Of a DNA stretch of 64,000 nt, positions 18,282 through 28,666 are shown piece after piece; position 1 is the stretch's first letter, and every line of letters starts with the position of its first letter. Origin of the DNA: Sandaracinaceae bacterium (GTDB lineage Bacteria > Myxococcota_A > Polyangia > Polyangiales > Sandaracinaceae). Where the stretch lies: assembly GCA_040218145.1 (NCBI GenBank), contig JAVJQK010000127.1:150470-214469 (forward strand). Direction: 5' to 3'. The notes below the pieces were generated by a model. It worked only from the letters and a program-made list of their open reading frames with translations, did no database searches and was not told where the DNA came from. A program made the position numbers and the translations under genes.

Positions 18282-19437
18282 CGACCACCTTGCGGTCGAG
18301 ATCGCACAGGGGCTTGGCGCCGTCGGGGGTGACGACGACGGTCTCGCTGATGCCCATGACGCGGTCGCCCTCGTAGCCGAAGAGCCACGGGATGCAGTGG
18401 AAGGTCATGTTCTCTTCGAGCAGGCGGTTGTCGCCCGGCTTGAGGCTGATGATGTAGCCCTCGTCCCAGCTCGGGGCGAAGGCGATGCCGATGCAGTAGC
18501 CGGCGCGGGTGACGAGGCTGCCGCCCACGTGGGTGCGGCTGATGACGTCGCGCGCGAGGCGGTCGGCGTGGCTGATGGTGATGCCGGGGCGCATGCCGTC
18601 GAGCATGGCGTCGAGCGCCTCGAGCACGATCTTCTCGGCCTCGCGCACGACGTCGGGCGGCTCGCCCACGAAGGCGGTGCGCATCTGGGCCGAGTGGTAG
18701 CGGCGGAAGCAGCCGCCGACCTCGAGGAAGACGCTGTCGCCCTTCTCGATGGTGCGGCCCTCCCAGGTGGCGTGGCCGATCATGCAGCGCGGGCCGCTCG
18801 TGACGTACGGCATGACGGCCGGGTACTCGCCGCCCGCGCGGAACATGGCGGCGGAGATCTCGGCCGCGAGGTCGTTCTCGGTCGCGCCCTCCTCGATGGC
18901 CTCGAGCCCGGCGATCATGCCCGCCTTGCCCGCCTCGGCCGCCCTGCGCATGACGGCCAGCTCCTCCGGTGACTTGATCGCGCGGCCCTCCTCGACGATG
19001 CCGAAGCAGTCGACGAAGTCGGCGTCGTACCAGGTCGCCGTCATGCGGTCCTGCTGGTAGGCCGGGAAGAAGTAGCTGTTGCGCTCGTAGCCGATGCGCT
19101 TGTTCTGGTGCAGCTCGAATTCGTTGAGCGCGTGCCAGAGGGTCTCGATGGCGTCGCCCGTGTCGGTGTAGGGCCGCGTCAGCTCCACCCAGGTGCGCGC
19201 GTGCACGTTCGTCTCTTCGAGCAGGCGTGTGACCATGAAGGGCTCGTCGGCGAGCGGGACGATGAGCGCCTGGAAGTATGAGTAGCCCGTGGTCTGGTAC
19301 TCGGTCAGGTAGAACAGGTTCTCCGGATCCGTGATGATCACGACGTCCAGGTTCTGTCTCTCCATGCGACCGCGCAGCGCCTGCAGGCGCCGCTCGTACT
19401 CGTCCATGGAGAACGTCATGTCGTCACGCTGTCTCAT
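18271..19437 (-). CDS. M24-family hydrolase resembling ectoine hydrolase
   Basis: A 388-residue pita-bread protein with a creatinase-type N-terminal domain (1-150) and a catalytic domain (155-388). At the five positions that hold metals in aminopeptidases it has E239, S249, Y314 (GYCIG in place of GHGIG), I349 and E365. Metal binding is therefore largely lost, as in creatinase and ectoine hydrolase. GGCFRRYHSAQMRT, SWDEGYIISLKPGD and ENMTFHCIPWLF resemble DoeA/EutD, which opens the ectoine ring. The N-terminus diverges from DoeA, and no doeB partner is nearby, so another amide or Xaa-Pro substrate is possible. ATG start with TACAGC 6 nt upstream. Confidence 0.6.
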   Translation of the reverse strand: MRQRDDMTFSMDEYERRLQALRGRMERQNLDVVIITDPENLFYLTEYQTTGYSYFQALIVPLADEPFMVTRLLEETNVHARTWVELTRPYTDTGDAIETLWHALNEFELHQNKRIGYERNSYFFPAYQQDRMTATWYDADFVDCFGIVEEGRAIKSPEELAVMRRAAEAGKAGMIAGLEAIEEGATENDLAAEISAAMFRAGGEYPAVMPYVTSGPRCMIGHATWEGRTIEKGDSVFLEVGGCFRRYHSAQMRTAFVGEPPDVVREAEKIVLEALDAMLDGMRPGITISHADRLARDVISRTHVGGSLVTRAGYCIGIAFAPSWDEGYIISLKPGDNRLLEENMTFHCIPWLFGYEGDRVMGISETVVVTPDGAKPLCDLDRKVVVKA

Positions 19438-19494
19438 GTCTCGGCTGTACCTCTCGCGTGTGTCGCGCGTCTGTTCGTTTGCTCATCGGACCGC

Positions 19495-21024
19495 TCATCG
19501 CACGTGGCGCCACACCGACCAGTGCTGGCTCTGCCAGACGCGCTCGAAGGGCTGGCTGGCCTGCGCGATCCGTCCGGGCCCGCCGCGCACGAGCACGTAG
19601 TCGTACCACGTGAGATCGCGCCCGGGGTCGACGCGCTCCGGCATCCACTCCCAGCGCGGGCCGACGCGGGGAGGGCGGCGGTCTTCCCGGAACACGAAGG
19701 GGCTCTGCGGGAAGTCGGCGAAGGTGAACATCACCGCGCCGCCGTTCTCCGCCTGCACCCACGCGGCGCTGTGGATGAAGGGCGCGAACTTCACCTGGCG
19801 CGAGCCGCGGTCGAAGACGAGCGCCGCCACCCGCGCGCCCTTCGGCAGCTGCGCGATGGCCTCGTCGAGCGCGCCGACCTCGTCGCGATCGAACTCGACG
19901 AAGGCGCGCCGCACCTCGAGGCTGCTGCTGATGGACAGGGTGACGACGGCCGCGAGCACCACCGCGCCGACCAGGCCGCGCTGACGCGGGAGCGCGACGA
20001 TCGCGAACATCACGGCCAGGAGCGGGAAGCGCGCGTTGATCGGCCAGATCCAGTCGTAGGACGCGGGCGTGACGAAGTAGAGCAGAGCGGCCAGCGGGGA
20101 GAGCAGCGCGACGCGCCGCCGCACCGTCCAGTCCGACGGGCCGCTCGACGCGTTGCCCCCGCGACGACCCGCCACCGCGGCCACGACGAAGGTCAGCCCG
20201 AAGCCGACGAGGAGCTGGCTGTCCTGCTCGCCGTGCAGCACGTCGGTCAGCCAGCTGGGCAGCTCGGTCAGCGCTTGACTCGCGCTCATGAAGATCGCGT
20301 TGCCGCGCGCGCCGCCGCCCGAGGCGGCGCTGACCGTCGACTCACCGGCCGGGCTCAGCTGGGTCCAGATCAGCATCGCGGCGCCGGCCGGGACGAGTGG
20401 CAGCCAGCGCCAGGCCGTCTCGCGGCGCTGCCTCCACTCCAGGCCGATCAGCGCGGCGCCGAGGCCGAGGAAGGCGAAGGGCACGACGTGCGTGTAGAAG
20501 CAGACGAGGGTGACGACGCCGAGGGTGATCGCCCGTCGCCGGGTCCAGCGCTCCCGCAGCCGCACCGCGAGCGCCAGGCCCCACAGCGCCAGCGGGATCG
20601 CCGCGGTGAAGTTCATGAACCCGAGGATCAGGTGCGCGTTCCAGGTCAGCGGCACGACGAAGAGCGCGAGCCGCTCGTCGCCACCGAGCGCGCGGATCAG
20701 GGCGCGCATCGCGTAGGGCGTGCCGACGATCGACGCGGTGATGAGGATCTTGTTCGCCGCCAGCACCCCGAAGGGCCAGCTCAGGACGATCGCCGCGAGG
20801 TAATACGCGAGGTACTGCGTCCGGAAGAGGTCGACGGTGAAGTACTGCGCGAAGGCGAGCTCCGGGTCGCCGTAGTCGGCCAGCACGCGCACCGCCGCGA
20901 GGTGCTGGGGCAGGTCCTGGATGGCGGGGTGCGCGACGCTCCACACGGGCCACGCCGCCGTCGCCGCGACCGCGGCGAAGACGAGCTCGAAGCCCCAGCG
21001 GCGAAGCGGCTCACCCGATGGCAC
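19495..21024 (-). CDS. Polytopic GT-C-like membrane protein
   Basis: A 509-residue protein with about ten hydrophobic helices and a soluble C-terminal domain (about 385-509) rich in aromatic residues. The first extracytoplasmic loop contains HPAIQDLPQHLAAV, resembling the acidic loop of GT-C-type transferases. No closer function can be given. I chose GTG 21024: it follows a TAGGCT hexamer by 7 nt and gives a short cytoplasmic lead into helix 1. The ATG at 21069 would leave only 10 bp to the divergent PhoX gene. Lies 57 nt upstream of the M24 gene on the same strand. Confidence 0.6.
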   Translation of the reverse strand: MPSGEPLRRWGFELVFAAVAATAAWPVWSVAHPAIQDLPQHLAAVRVLADYGDPELAFAQYFTVDLFRTQYLAYYLAAIVLSWPFGVLAANKILITASIVGTPYAMRALIRALGGDERLALFVVPLTWNAHLILGFMNFTAAIPLALWGLALAVRLRERWTRRRAITLGVVTLVCFYTHVVPFAFLGLGAALIGLEWRQRRETAWRWLPLVPAGAAMLIWTQLSPAGESTVSAASGGGARGNAIFMSASQALTELPSWLTDVLHGEQDSQLLVGFGLTFVVAAVAGRRGGNASSGPSDWTVRRRVALLSPLAALLYFVTPASYDWIWPINARFPLLAVMFAIVALPRQRGLVGAVVLAAVVTLSISSSLEVRRAFVEFDRDEVGALDEAIAQLPKGARVAALVFDRGSRQVKFAPFIHSAAWVQAENGGAVMFTFADFPQSPFVFREDRRPPRVGPRWEWMPERVDPGRDLTWYDYVLVRGGPGRIAQASQPFERVWQSQHWSVWRHVR

Positions 21025-21031
21025 GCGGCGG

Positions 21032-21037
21032 AGCCTA
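21032..21037 (-). promoter_or_regulatory. -10 element TAGGCT, GT-C-like gene
   Basis: TAGGCT on the minus strand, 7 nt before the GTG at 21024; identical hexamer and spacing to the promoter at 15285. Confidence 0.45.
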
Positions 21038-21066
21038 CACGCTTTGGCGCTCCCGGCTACGGAACC

Positions 21067-21072
21067 CATACT
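21067..21072 (+). promoter_or_regulatory. -10 element CATACT with -35 TTGGCG, PhoX-like gene
   Basis: CATACT lies 7 nt before the GTG at 21080, with TTGGCG 17 nt upstream (21044-21049). Divergent from the promoter at 21032, so the two genes share a very short control region. Confidence 0.45.
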
Positions 21073-21079
21073 GCGCGGC

Positions 21080-22327
21080 GTGAGCAGTGAGCCCAAGAGC
21101 GGTCGGAGGGTGTGGCTGGCGTCCGGTGTGGTCGCGGCGTCCGCGGCCGCGTTCCCCATTCATCGCTGGCTGGACGCGCGGGACGTGCCCCCGAGTGGCC
21201 GGCGCGGGGACCTTCGACGCGACCCGGCGGGGGTGCTCGATCTGCGCGAGGGCTTCCACTACCGCATCCTCGAGCGCAGCGGCGGGCGCATGAGCGACGG
21301 AGGCGTCGTGCCGATCCGCCCCGACGGGATGGCCTGCTTCGACGTGCCGGGCGAAGGCTGGGTGCTCACCCGCAACCACGAGGTGCCGCTGCGTTTCCCC
21401 TGCATCGGCGAGCCCGCGTACGACCCCCGCGCGGGCGGTGGCGTGACGCGGCTGATGCTCGATCCACAGACCCTCGAGCGCCGGAGCAGCAACCTGCTCC
21501 TGGCGGGCACGGCGATGAACTGCAGCGGCGGCGCGACCCCGGACGGCTGGCTGAGCTGCGAGGAGGCGGTCGACTCCGGGCACGGCTTCGTCTTCCTCTG
21601 TGACCCGCGGGCCGAGCGCGCGCAGCCGCCCGTCCGCCTGGACGCGCTCGGCCGCTTCCGCCACGAGGCTGCGGCCTACGACCCCGACAGCGGCGTGATC
21701 TACCTGACCGAGGACCGCCCCGACGGCTGCCTCTATCGCTTCGTCCCCCACACGGCCGCGCGACCGTTCGAGGGACGCCTCGAGGCGCTCTCGCTCGGTC
21801 CACGCGCGGTCGACACGAGCGGCTGGCCCCGCGGCCGGCGCGCCGAGGTGACCTGGATCGCGCTCGAACACGTCACGCCCGAGGACGACGTGCTCCGGCA
21901 TCGCGCGCAGGCGCAGGGGGCGGCGTCGTTCAAGCGCGGGGAGGGCGCGTGCGTGTCCGAGGGCGCGCTCCACTTCTGCGCCACCACGGGCGGGCCGATC
22001 GGCGCGGGCCAGATCTTCCGGCTCGACGGGGACACGCTCGAGGTGCTGGCCGCCTCGACGGATCGCGCCGAGATGGACATGCCCGACAACGTGACGCTCT
22101 CTCCCGACGGCGCGCTCTTCTTCGTCGAGGACGGCCCGGGCCACGACTGCCTCCGCGCGGTCGAGCCGGACGGAGAGGTGGTCACCCTCGCGCGAAACGC
22201 CGCGAGCGAGGGCGAGCTGACCGGCGTGTGCTTCAGCCCCGACGGCCGCGCCCTCTTCCTCAACATGCAGGAGGACGGCCTGACGGTCGTCATCGAGGGC
22301 GACTTCGCCGCGTTCGCCCCCTCGTGA
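21080..22327 (+). CDS. PhoX-like (DUF839) exported phosphatase family protein
   Basis: A 415-residue protein of the PhoX/DUF839 beta-propeller family, whose studied members are calcium/iron-dependent alkaline phosphatases exported by Tat. The N-terminus SGRRVWLASGVVAASAAAF is Tat-like (R9-R10). The family signature GTAMNCSGGATPDGWLSCEE (143-162) includes the Cys (C148) that in PhoX binds iron. LTRNHE near 96-101, RLDALGRFRHEAAAYDP and YLTEDRPDGCLYRF follow. It is shorter than classical PhoX, so phosphatase activity is likely but not certain. No Pho-box is obvious upstream. GTG start from the CATACT promoter. Confidence 0.78.
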   Translation: MSSEPKSGRRVWLASGVVAASAAAFPIHRWLDARDVPPSGRRGDLRRDPAGVLDLREGFHYRILERSGGRMSDGGVVPIRPDGMACFDVPGEGWVLTRNHEVPLRFPCIGEPAYDPRAGGGVTRLMLDPQTLERRSSNLLLAGTAMNCSGGATPDGWLSCEEAVDSGHGFVFLCDPRAERAQPPVRLDALGRFRHEAAAYDPDSGVIYLTEDRPDGCLYRFVPHTAARPFEGRLEALSLGPRAVDTSGWPRGRRAEVTWIALEHVTPEDDVLRHRAQAQGAASFKRGEGACVSEGALHFCATTGGPIGAGQIFRLDGDTLEVLAASTDRAEMDMPDNVTLSPDGALFFVEDGPGHDCLRAVEPDGEVVTLARNAASEGELTGVCFSPDGRALFLNMQEDGLTVVIEGDFAAFAPS

Positions 22328-22342
22328 CCGCGCGCGTTCGAC

Positions 22343-23239
22343 TCAGGGGCAGTCGCGGTTGCAGGCGATGACGCCGCCGCCGCACTCGCGTCGCTCCTCG
22401 CAGCCTTCGCCGGCCGCCTCGCAGTTGTCGCCGTCGCACCGGAGGAGGCAGCGCGCGTCTTCGTCACAGTCCAGCCGACAGTTGGAGGTGCCCCGGCAAT
22501 CGAGCTCGCAGTCCGAGCCGTCGCGGCACCGGATGGTCTCGGCGTTCGAGGCGCCGCGCGCGTCGATCATGCAGCGCGCCCCGCCCTTGCACTCCACCTC
22601 CACGTTGGAGGCCTCGCGCGCGTCGATCGCGCACTCCCTGTCGGGGCCACTGCAGCGCACGTCCCGGCAGTCGTCCGCGCAGTGGAGCGCGCAGCGGTCG
22701 CAGCTCCCCTCGCACTCGCATCGCCCGCCCCCACAGGTCTCCGCGCAGGCGTCGCCCGCGTCCACGCCCGAGTCCGAGGCAGGCGGTGGCCCCGCGTCGG
22801 GGGGCGGCGTCATGCCCGCGTCGGGGAGCACGATCTCGACGCATCGCCCCTCCGCGTCGCACGCCTCCGCGGGGCCGCAGCGCGTCGCGTCGCAGGCGCG
22901 GAAGAGGTCGAGCGGGACGAACACCGAGCGGCCGAGGAGGAAGCGCGCCTCGATCTCGGCGCGGGTCACCTCTCGGCCGTCGCGCAGGCCGAGGGCGCGC
23001 AGGGTCAGCGGACCGAGCGGCCCGCCCTCGTGCACCAGCGTCATGCGCACGGGAGCGCCCGACGTGAGCGCGGTCTCCCGCCGCTGCACGCCGCCCCCGA
23101 CCGCGGTGGCGTCGACCTCCCAGCGCACCGCGTCGAGCTCCCCCGGCACGTCGCGGTCGGTCTCGGTGCTGACGACGATCTCGGTCACGGCCGCGTTGCA
23201 GCCGAGGAGGAGCGTCGCGGTGAGCAGGGTGGCTCTCAA
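22343..23239 (-). CDS. Cys-repeat lipoprotein
   Basis: A 298-residue lipoprotein with lipobox LLGC (C14). Residues about 15-110 form a beta domain, then come two small Cys pairs (CDATRCGPAEACDAEGRC), an Asp-Ala-Gly/Pro linker typical of myxobacterial surface proteins, and a C-terminal Cys-rich region. From about 200 to 275 there are tandem units of about 20 residues of the form (A/T)SNxxxxCxxGxxCxxDxRG. Unit starts are near ASNVEVEC, ASNAETIRC, TSNCRLDC and DNCEAAG. It starts at TTG, overlapping the stop of the upstream gene (TTGA). Function unknown; probably on the outer membrane surface. Confidence 0.7.
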   Translation of the reverse strand: MRATLLTATLLLGCNAAVTEIVVSTETDRDVPGELDAVRWEVDATAVGGGVQRRETALTSGAPVRMTLVHEGGPLGPLTLRALGLRDGREVTRAEIEARFLLGRSVFVPLDLFRACDATRCGPAEACDAEGRCVEIVLPDAGMTPPPDAGPPPASDSGVDAGDACAETCGGGRCECEGSCDRCALHCADDCRDVRCSGPDRECAIDAREASNVEVECKGGARCMIDARGASNAETIRCRDGSDCELDCRGTSNCRLDCDEDARCLLRCDGDNCEAAGEGCEERRECGGGVIACNRDCP

Positions 23240-23994
23240 TCCATCTCTCCGATCACCACGGGGGGGACATTGCTCATCGTGGGGCTCATGCCGGACGACT
23301 CGGAGACGGCCACGCCGATCGCGATCGAGACCGCGATCAGGACGACGGTGCCGGCGCCCGCGAGGATCCAGGGCAAGGCCTCGTCCAGGTCGAATCCGGT
23401 GGACGCGTCAGCCGCGGCGCCCTGGTCGTAGGCGAGCGCGGGCGGAGGGAGCCCGGCGGGCATCAGCGCCACCTCGCTCCGCTGGCCCTCTCGGACCTCG
23501 CTCTCGGTCCGCGCGAGCACGTGCCCGTCCGCGTCGTGCACCTCGACGACGTGCACACCGGGGTCGAGGGTGAGCGTGGTCGTGCGCGCGCCGATCAGCT
23601 GGGCTTCGAGCTGGCCGTCGATCATCAAGCGGGACGACGGCGGCGGTGGGTCGCGAAACATCACCGTCAGCGTCGGGAGCCTGCGCTCGATCGCCGCGAG
23701 GCGCTCCCGGGCGACCTCGGCCACGAGCGGGTTGGTGCCCGCGTCGATCAAGGCCCGGAGCAGCGTCGCCGCGTCACGCAGGGACCCGGTGGCGGCGAGG
23801 TTGACGGCCAGGCTGAGGTCGAGACGCGCGCTCGGTGTCTCGGCCCGCGCGGTCTCGAGCACGGCGATGGCGGCGCGGTGATCGCCCTCCTGCGCGTGCG
23901 CGTCGGCCGTCTGCAGCGCGGCGTCCACCGAAGATTGCGCGTGCCCGACGCTCGCCGTGAGCCAGAGGAGGCCTGCAAGAGAGGTCCAGCGCAT
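23236..23994 (-). CDS. Exported TPR/PEGA-like protein with C-terminal membrane anchor
   Basis: A 252-residue protein. Signal peptide to about residue 20 (LLWLTASVGHAQ), then helical repeat-like sequence (20-100, tetratricopeptide-like: ADAHAQEGDHRAAIAVLETA), then a PEGA-like beta domain (about 108-185; VMFRDPPPPSSRLMIDG, LDPGVHVVEVHDADG), and a single membrane helix near 215-238. The arrangement is common in myxobacterial genes beside Ser/Thr kinases. ATG at 23994 chosen for the signal peptide. It lies 110 nt downstream of the kinase gene and is coupled to the Cys-repeat lipoprotein by a 3-nt overlap. Confidence 0.62.
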   Translation of the reverse strand: MRWTSLAGLLWLTASVGHAQSSVDAALQTADAHAQEGDHRAAIAVLETARAETPSARLDLSLAVNLAATGSLRDAATLLRALIDAGTNPLVAEVARERLAAIERRLPTLTVMFRDPPPPSSRLMIDGQLEAQLIGARTTTLTLDPGVHVVEVHDADGHVLARTESEVREGQRSEVALMPAGLPPPALAYDQGAAADASTGFDLDEALPWILAGAGTVVLIAVSIAIGVAVSESSGMSPTMSNVPPVVIGEMD

Positions 23995-24104
23995 GGGGGT
24001 CGCTGCAGCAATCGCCGATCCACCGCCATCGCGCCGAGGGCGAGCCACGGAGGCGTGGCGAAGCGCCGCTCGCGGGGCGAACGGCCCCATGCGCTCGTGC
24101 CGGA

Positions 24105-25751
<1,647 letters not shown>

Positions 25752-25756
25752 GTCGT

Positions 25757-25774
25757 CCTCCTCTAGCGAGGAGG
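25757..25774 (-). promoter_or_regulatory. Hairpin sequestering the kinase Shine-Dalgarno
   Basis: On the transcript, CCTCCTC-GCTA-GAGGAGG forms a perfect 7-bp stem with a 4-nt loop. The GAGGAGG arm is the ribosome binding site, 5 nt before the ATG at 25751. Ribosome access would require melting. Confidence 0.6.
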
Positions 25775-25859
25775 TGCTGTGCAGCCTTCGTTCCGTCGGG
25801 ATCCGCGCGGGATGGGAGGTCCGTGCTTGGTGCCTGGCCGCCGCGGGGGGGGCGGTTTG

Positions 25860-26932
25860 CTACAGCCGCTCGAGCCGCGCGTCGAGCACGCCGGTGTCCG
25901 CCGCGGTCACGGTGACGTGCCCGATCTTGCGGCCGGGGCGCGGGCGTTTGCCGTAGAGATGCAGGTGCGCGCCGGGCACGCTCAGGATGCTCTGGGCCGC
26001 GGGCGCCTCGCCGATCAGGTTGATCATCGCGCTGACCCCGCGGGGCGCGCAGGATCCGAGCGCGGCGCCCGTGATCGCGCGCAAATGATTCGCGAACTGA
26101 CTGGTTTCTGCGCCTTCGATTGTCCAATGGCCGCTGTTGTGCACCCGCGGTGCAATCTCGTTGGCCAGCAATTTCACGCCGTCGTCGAAGAGCTCCAGGG
26201 CGAGCACGCCCACGTAGTCGAGGTGCTCGAGCAGCGCCTTCGCGTAGCCCTCGGCCGTGGCCTGCATCTCGGGGGTCACGTCGGGCGCGGGCGCGCGCGT
26301 GAGCCGGAGCACGCCGCCCTCGTGGCGGTTCTCGACGAGCGGGTACGAGGCGATCTCCCCGTCCTTGCCCCGCACCGAGACGATGGACAGCTCGCGCCGG
26401 AAGTCGACGAAGCCCTCGAGGATCTGCGGCACCGCGCCGAGGCCGGTGAAGGCGCCCTCGACGTCGGCGCCATGACGCAAGACACGCTGCCCCTTGCCGT
26501 CGTAGCCGAAGCGTCGCGTCTTGAGCACGGCGGGCAGACCGATGAAGCGGGTAGCGGCCTCCATCGAAGCCGCGTCGTCCACGGCCTGGAACGGGACGGT
26601 CGGGATGCCGAGCTCGGTGAAGAGGGATTTCTCGTTCAGCCGGTCCGAGGCCACCTCGAGCGCGCGCGGGTTCGGGTGCACCGGCACGTTCTTCTCGCGG
26701 AGGAGCTCCACCGCGGCGACGGGCACGTTCTCGAACTCGTAGGTCACGACGTCCACGCGCTCGGCCAGCGACGCGAGCGCGACGGGGTCGTCGTACTCCG
26801 CGACGATCGTCTCGGCGACGCTCGCGGCGGGGGCGTTGGCGTCCGGGGTGAGCACGACGAAGGAGTAGCCGAGCGGGTGGCCGGAGAGGGCGAGCATGCG
26901 GCCGAGCTGGCCTCCGCCGAGGATCCCGACCC

Positions 26933-26936
<4 letters not shown>
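25860..26936 (-). CDS. purK: N5-carboxyaminoimidazole ribonucleotide synthase
   Basis: ATP-grasp enzyme converting AIR, ATP and bicarbonate to N5-CAIR in de novo purine synthesis; 358 residues, normal length. [19 protein letters not shown] is the diagnostic N-terminus. The ATP-grasp part contains [16 protein letters not shown] (about 139-154) and [19 protein letters not shown] near 267-285, with the conserved E-x-A-P-R-x-H-N-S-G-H. ATG at 26936 overlaps the purE stop by 4 nt (ATGA), so purE-purK is a coupled pair. Confidence 0.95.
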
Positions 26937-27442
<506 letters not shown>

Positions 27443-27529
27443 GCCTGCTCCTTTTGCTGCCCCGGCCTCCCGGACGGCTCCACGACTCGCGGCGTCATCC
27501 TACCGATCGGAACGCGGAACGCCAGCCCC

Positions 27530-28135
27530 ATGCACGACCCACGAATGTTCAGCGCAGCTTGTGAACGAAACAGAGAGCCCATCCTCGAGGTGCTCCGCGA
27601 GGCGTTGCCCGAGCGCGGGCTCGTGCTCGAGATCGCCTCCGGCACCGGCATGCACGGCGCGTGGTTCGCGCCACGCCTGGGCCCCGCGATCGTCTGGCAG
27701 CCCACGGACGCCTCGCCCGAGGCGCTCGCGAGCATCGAGGCGTGGCGCGCGTCGGTGTCGGCCCCGAACCTGCTCCCGCCGCGGCAGCTCGACGTGACCG
27801 AGGCGAGCTGGCCGGTCGACGAGGCGGACGCGATCTTCAGCGCGAACATGATCCACATCTCGCCGTGGGCCTGCACCGAGGGGCTCTTCGCCGGGGCCGA
27901 GCGCGTCCTCGACGGGGGCGCGCCGCTGGTGCTCTACGGGCCGTTCCTGCGCGACGACGTCGCCACCGCGCCCAGCAACGTCGCCTTCGACGAGAGCCTG
28001 CGCGCGCGCAACCCCGCGTGGGGCATCCGCGCGCTGGCCGCCGTGAGCGACGTCGCCGGGCAGCGAGGCTTCGCGCTGGAGGGCGTGGTCGACATGCCCG
28101 CCAACAACGTGATCGTCACCTTCAGACGTCAGTAG
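27530..28135 (+). CDS. DUF938 SAM-dependent methyltransferase-like protein
   Basis: A 201-residue protein of the DUF938 family. N-terminus with FSAACERNREPILEVLRE, then the class I methyltransferase motif LEIASGTGMHGAWFAPRL (33-50), WQPTDASPEALASI, and the family-typical IFSANMIHISPWACTEGLF near 106-124. The C-terminus YGPF...NPAWGIRALAAVSD is also characteristic. It probably binds SAM; the acceptor is not known for the family. Divergent from purE; 3' end overlaps the convergent lipoprotein gene by 7 nt. Confidence 0.82.
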   Translation: MHDPRMFSAACERNREPILEVLREALPERGLVLEIASGTGMHGAWFAPRLGPAIVWQPTDASPEALASIEAWRASVSAPNLLPPRQLDVTEASWPVDEADAIFSANMIHISPWACTEGLFAGAERVLDGGAPLVLYGPFLRDDVATAPSNVAFDESLRARNPAWGIRALAAVSDVAGQRGFALEGVVDMPANNVIVTFRRQ

Positions 28136-28371
28136 TCCTCGACGGGCTCCGAGTCCTCCTCGCCCGCTTCGCCCATGTCGTCCGGGTCGTCGTCGTCGCC
28201 GACGTCCACGTCGACCGCCGCCTCGCCTTCGGTGAGGTCACCCCCGGCGGAGACCTCGACGTCGCCGTCCTCGGTCCCGGGGTCGTCGTCGACGCTCGCG
28301 CCCGCGCTCCCGCAGGCGCCGAGCGCCGCGCTGAGGCCGAGCGCACAGAGGATCTGTTTCCATCGCAACAT
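28129..28371 (-). CDS. Small acidic lipoprotein
   Basis: 80 residues: MLRWKQILCALGLSAALGAC is a clear lipoprotein signal with lipobox LGAC, then a low-complexity tail almost entirely Asp, Glu, Gly, Val and Ser. An AAAGGAA Shine-Dalgarno lies about 5 nt before the ATG. Function unknown; such tails may bind cations or act as surface spacers. The 295-bp gap upstream holds the large inverted repeat at 28430-28594. Confidence 0.6.
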   Translation of the reverse strand: MLRWKQILCALGLSAALGACGSAGASVDDDPGTEDGDVEVSAGGDLTEGEAAVDVDVGDDDDPDDMGEAGEEDSEPVEDY

Positions 28372-28429
28372 GTTCGTTCCTTTCGACGGTTCGTGGCGGG
28401 CCGCAGATCGCAGCCCGTGACCCGCGCAG

Positions 28430-28594
28430 CTAGTGCGAGATCCATCCCGGTAGAAGGGGAGCTGGCTCGTCGCGACGCTCCAGGGCGGCGTTGCTCCTCC
28501 TCGCCGATGCGGTGCATCGACTCGTCGTCGCGCCTTGCCCTGAAACGCCGGTCCGGCGCCATCTCCACTTCCACCGGTCGGATCTCTGCACTAG
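28430..28594. repeat. 165-bp imperfect inverted repeat (MITE-like or large RNA hairpin)
   Basis: The outer arms CTAGTGC-GAGATCC (28430-28443) and GGATCTCTGCACTAG (28580-28594) pair except for one extra base. Inward, pairing continues through CCGGT, GAAG, GGAG, TGGC, CAGGGC and GGCG blocks. The centre is a perfect palindrome, GATGC-GGT-GCATC (28506-28518), exactly at the midpoint 28512. It has no coding content, lies between convergently pointing features and the btpA-like gene, and accounts for most of the gap 28372-28666. Confidence 0.65.
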
Positions 28595-28666
28595 CGCCCG
28601 CGGCCGGGAGCTCCAAGCCCCTGCGCGCGCTGGACGGGAGTGCCTGGCTCTGCGACGGTGCGCCGC

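Noticed and set aside
28122..28616. Minus-strand open frame across the inverted repeat (164 codons)
   Set aside because: Low-complexity Arg/Thr/Ser translation, overlaps the better-supported lipoprotein gene and the repeat; no ribosome site or motif.
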